Of a stretch of DNA of 13,363 bases, positions 13,138 through 13,363 are shown piece after piece (within the stretch, counting starts at the first letter, position 1; each line of letters opens with the position of its first letter). Made by a program: the position numbers and the translations under genes. Below the pieces are notes generated by a model. The model had not been told where the DNA came from. It was given only the letters and a program-made list of their open reading frames with translations, and searched no databases. This stretch comes from JAWLCQ01 sp041687095 (GTDB taxonomy: Bacteria > Planctomycetota > Phycisphaerae > SM23-33), in contig JAWLCQ010000139.1 in assembly GCA_041687095.1 (NCBI GenBank), positions 1 to 13,363 of the forward strand, in the 5' to 3' direction.

Positions 13138-13363
13138 TCAATCCCTGTCCAGTTGCGGGCGGTTCTTGTGCCCGCAGGGAACGCACTTGTCCCCGAAGTA
13201 CTGCACCACGTGCTCCACGGAGCCCTTGTCCACGACCTTCCCGCAGCAGATCAGGAACGCGTGCTCGGCCCAGCGGAGGACCTCCATCGAGTGCGTGATG
13301 AGCAGCACCGTCGAGCCGGCGTCCTTGAGGACGGCGATGGCGTCGTGGATGCGGTGAAGGCTC
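13138..13363 (-). CDS. smsC: SufC/SmsC ABC ATPase, C-terminal part (cut by window edge)
   Basis: Only the last ~75 residues are inside the window. They show the ABC H-loop (VLLITHSMEVLRWAEHA) and the typical SufC end KVVDKGSVEHVVQYFG. The Walker A, Q-loop, signature and Walker B motifs lie beyond position 13363. ATP binding drives dimerisation of SufC and reshapes the SufB/SmsB scaffold for cluster assembly in the cytoplasm. The tail is unusual: LICCGKVV followed by KCVPCGHK adds a CxxC that E. coli SufC lacks. Archaeal SufC of the MJ0035 type ends similarly, with LICAG and a CxxC, as I remember it. Its TGA precedes the smsB ATG by 5 nt, so the two genes are translationally coupled. Confidence 0.88.
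   Translation of the reverse strand, partial: SLHRIHDAIAVLKDAGSTVLLITHSMEVLRWAEHAFLICCGKVVDKGSVEHVVQYFGDKCVPCGHKNRPQLDRD

Overview
The window is about 70% G+C, with dense genes, many RNA-level palindromes and dispersed repeats. The gene mix suggests a member of the Planctomycetota or a related lineage, possibly uncultured. It includes an OprB-type outer-membrane porin (so a Gram-negative envelope), a phosphodiester glycosidase, an extended ADP-ribosylglycohydrolase, a DUF1638-hydantoinase fusion and a two-gene SufC/SufBD-like pair. The taxonomic call is inference; there is no rRNA or other marker gene.

Layout from left to right. A small two-helix membrane protein (88-516, minus) overlaps the end of a zinc-finger-less DnaJ/CbpA-type co-chaperone (501-1508, minus). 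A 376-bp gap holds a ~106-bp element predicted to fold as a cloverleaf. Next is an ADP-ribosylglycohydrolase with an added beta domain (1885-3417, minus). A 272-bp gap holds a CGCAGAG-type hairpin repeat and a second cloverleaf element. The second copy is bracketed by an exact 37-bp direct repeat that duplicates the 3' end of the next gene, a ~972-aa DUF1638-hydantoinase A fusion (3690-6608, minus). Upstream of that gene lies a 935-bp stretch without a gene. It carries fifteen units of a ~24-bp repeat (GTGCAAAACAAAGCCAACC core), in two arrays and one single copy, with an inverted pair of CTCTCCCC/GGGGAGAG palindromes between the arrays. A membrane-anchored phosphodiester glycosidase (NAGPA domain; 7544-8524, minus) and a membrane-anchored SGNH hydrolase (8757-9803, minus) follow.

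The 533-bp divergent region 9804-10336 contains nested palindromes, a textbook rho-independent terminator on the plus strand with no recognisable gene in front of it, and the likely promoter of the OprB-like porin (10337-11671, plus, the only plus-strand gene). Beyond a repeat-rich convergent gap lies a minus-strand operon read as smsC (13363-13138, cut by the window edge), smsB (13132-12212) and a 64-aa conserved-looking small protein (12172-11978). SmsCB is the minimal iron-sulfur cluster scaffold. Both proteins resemble archaeal-type SufC/SufB (MJ0035/MJ0034-like) as I remember those sequences.

The porin, the two anchored hydrolases and the ADP-ribosylglycohydrolase do not form an obvious single pathway. 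The features most worth following up are the cloverleaf element with its 37-bp gene-end duplication, the 24-bp array upstream of the hydantoinase fusion, the archaeal-like smsCB pair, and the orphan terminator in the divergent region.
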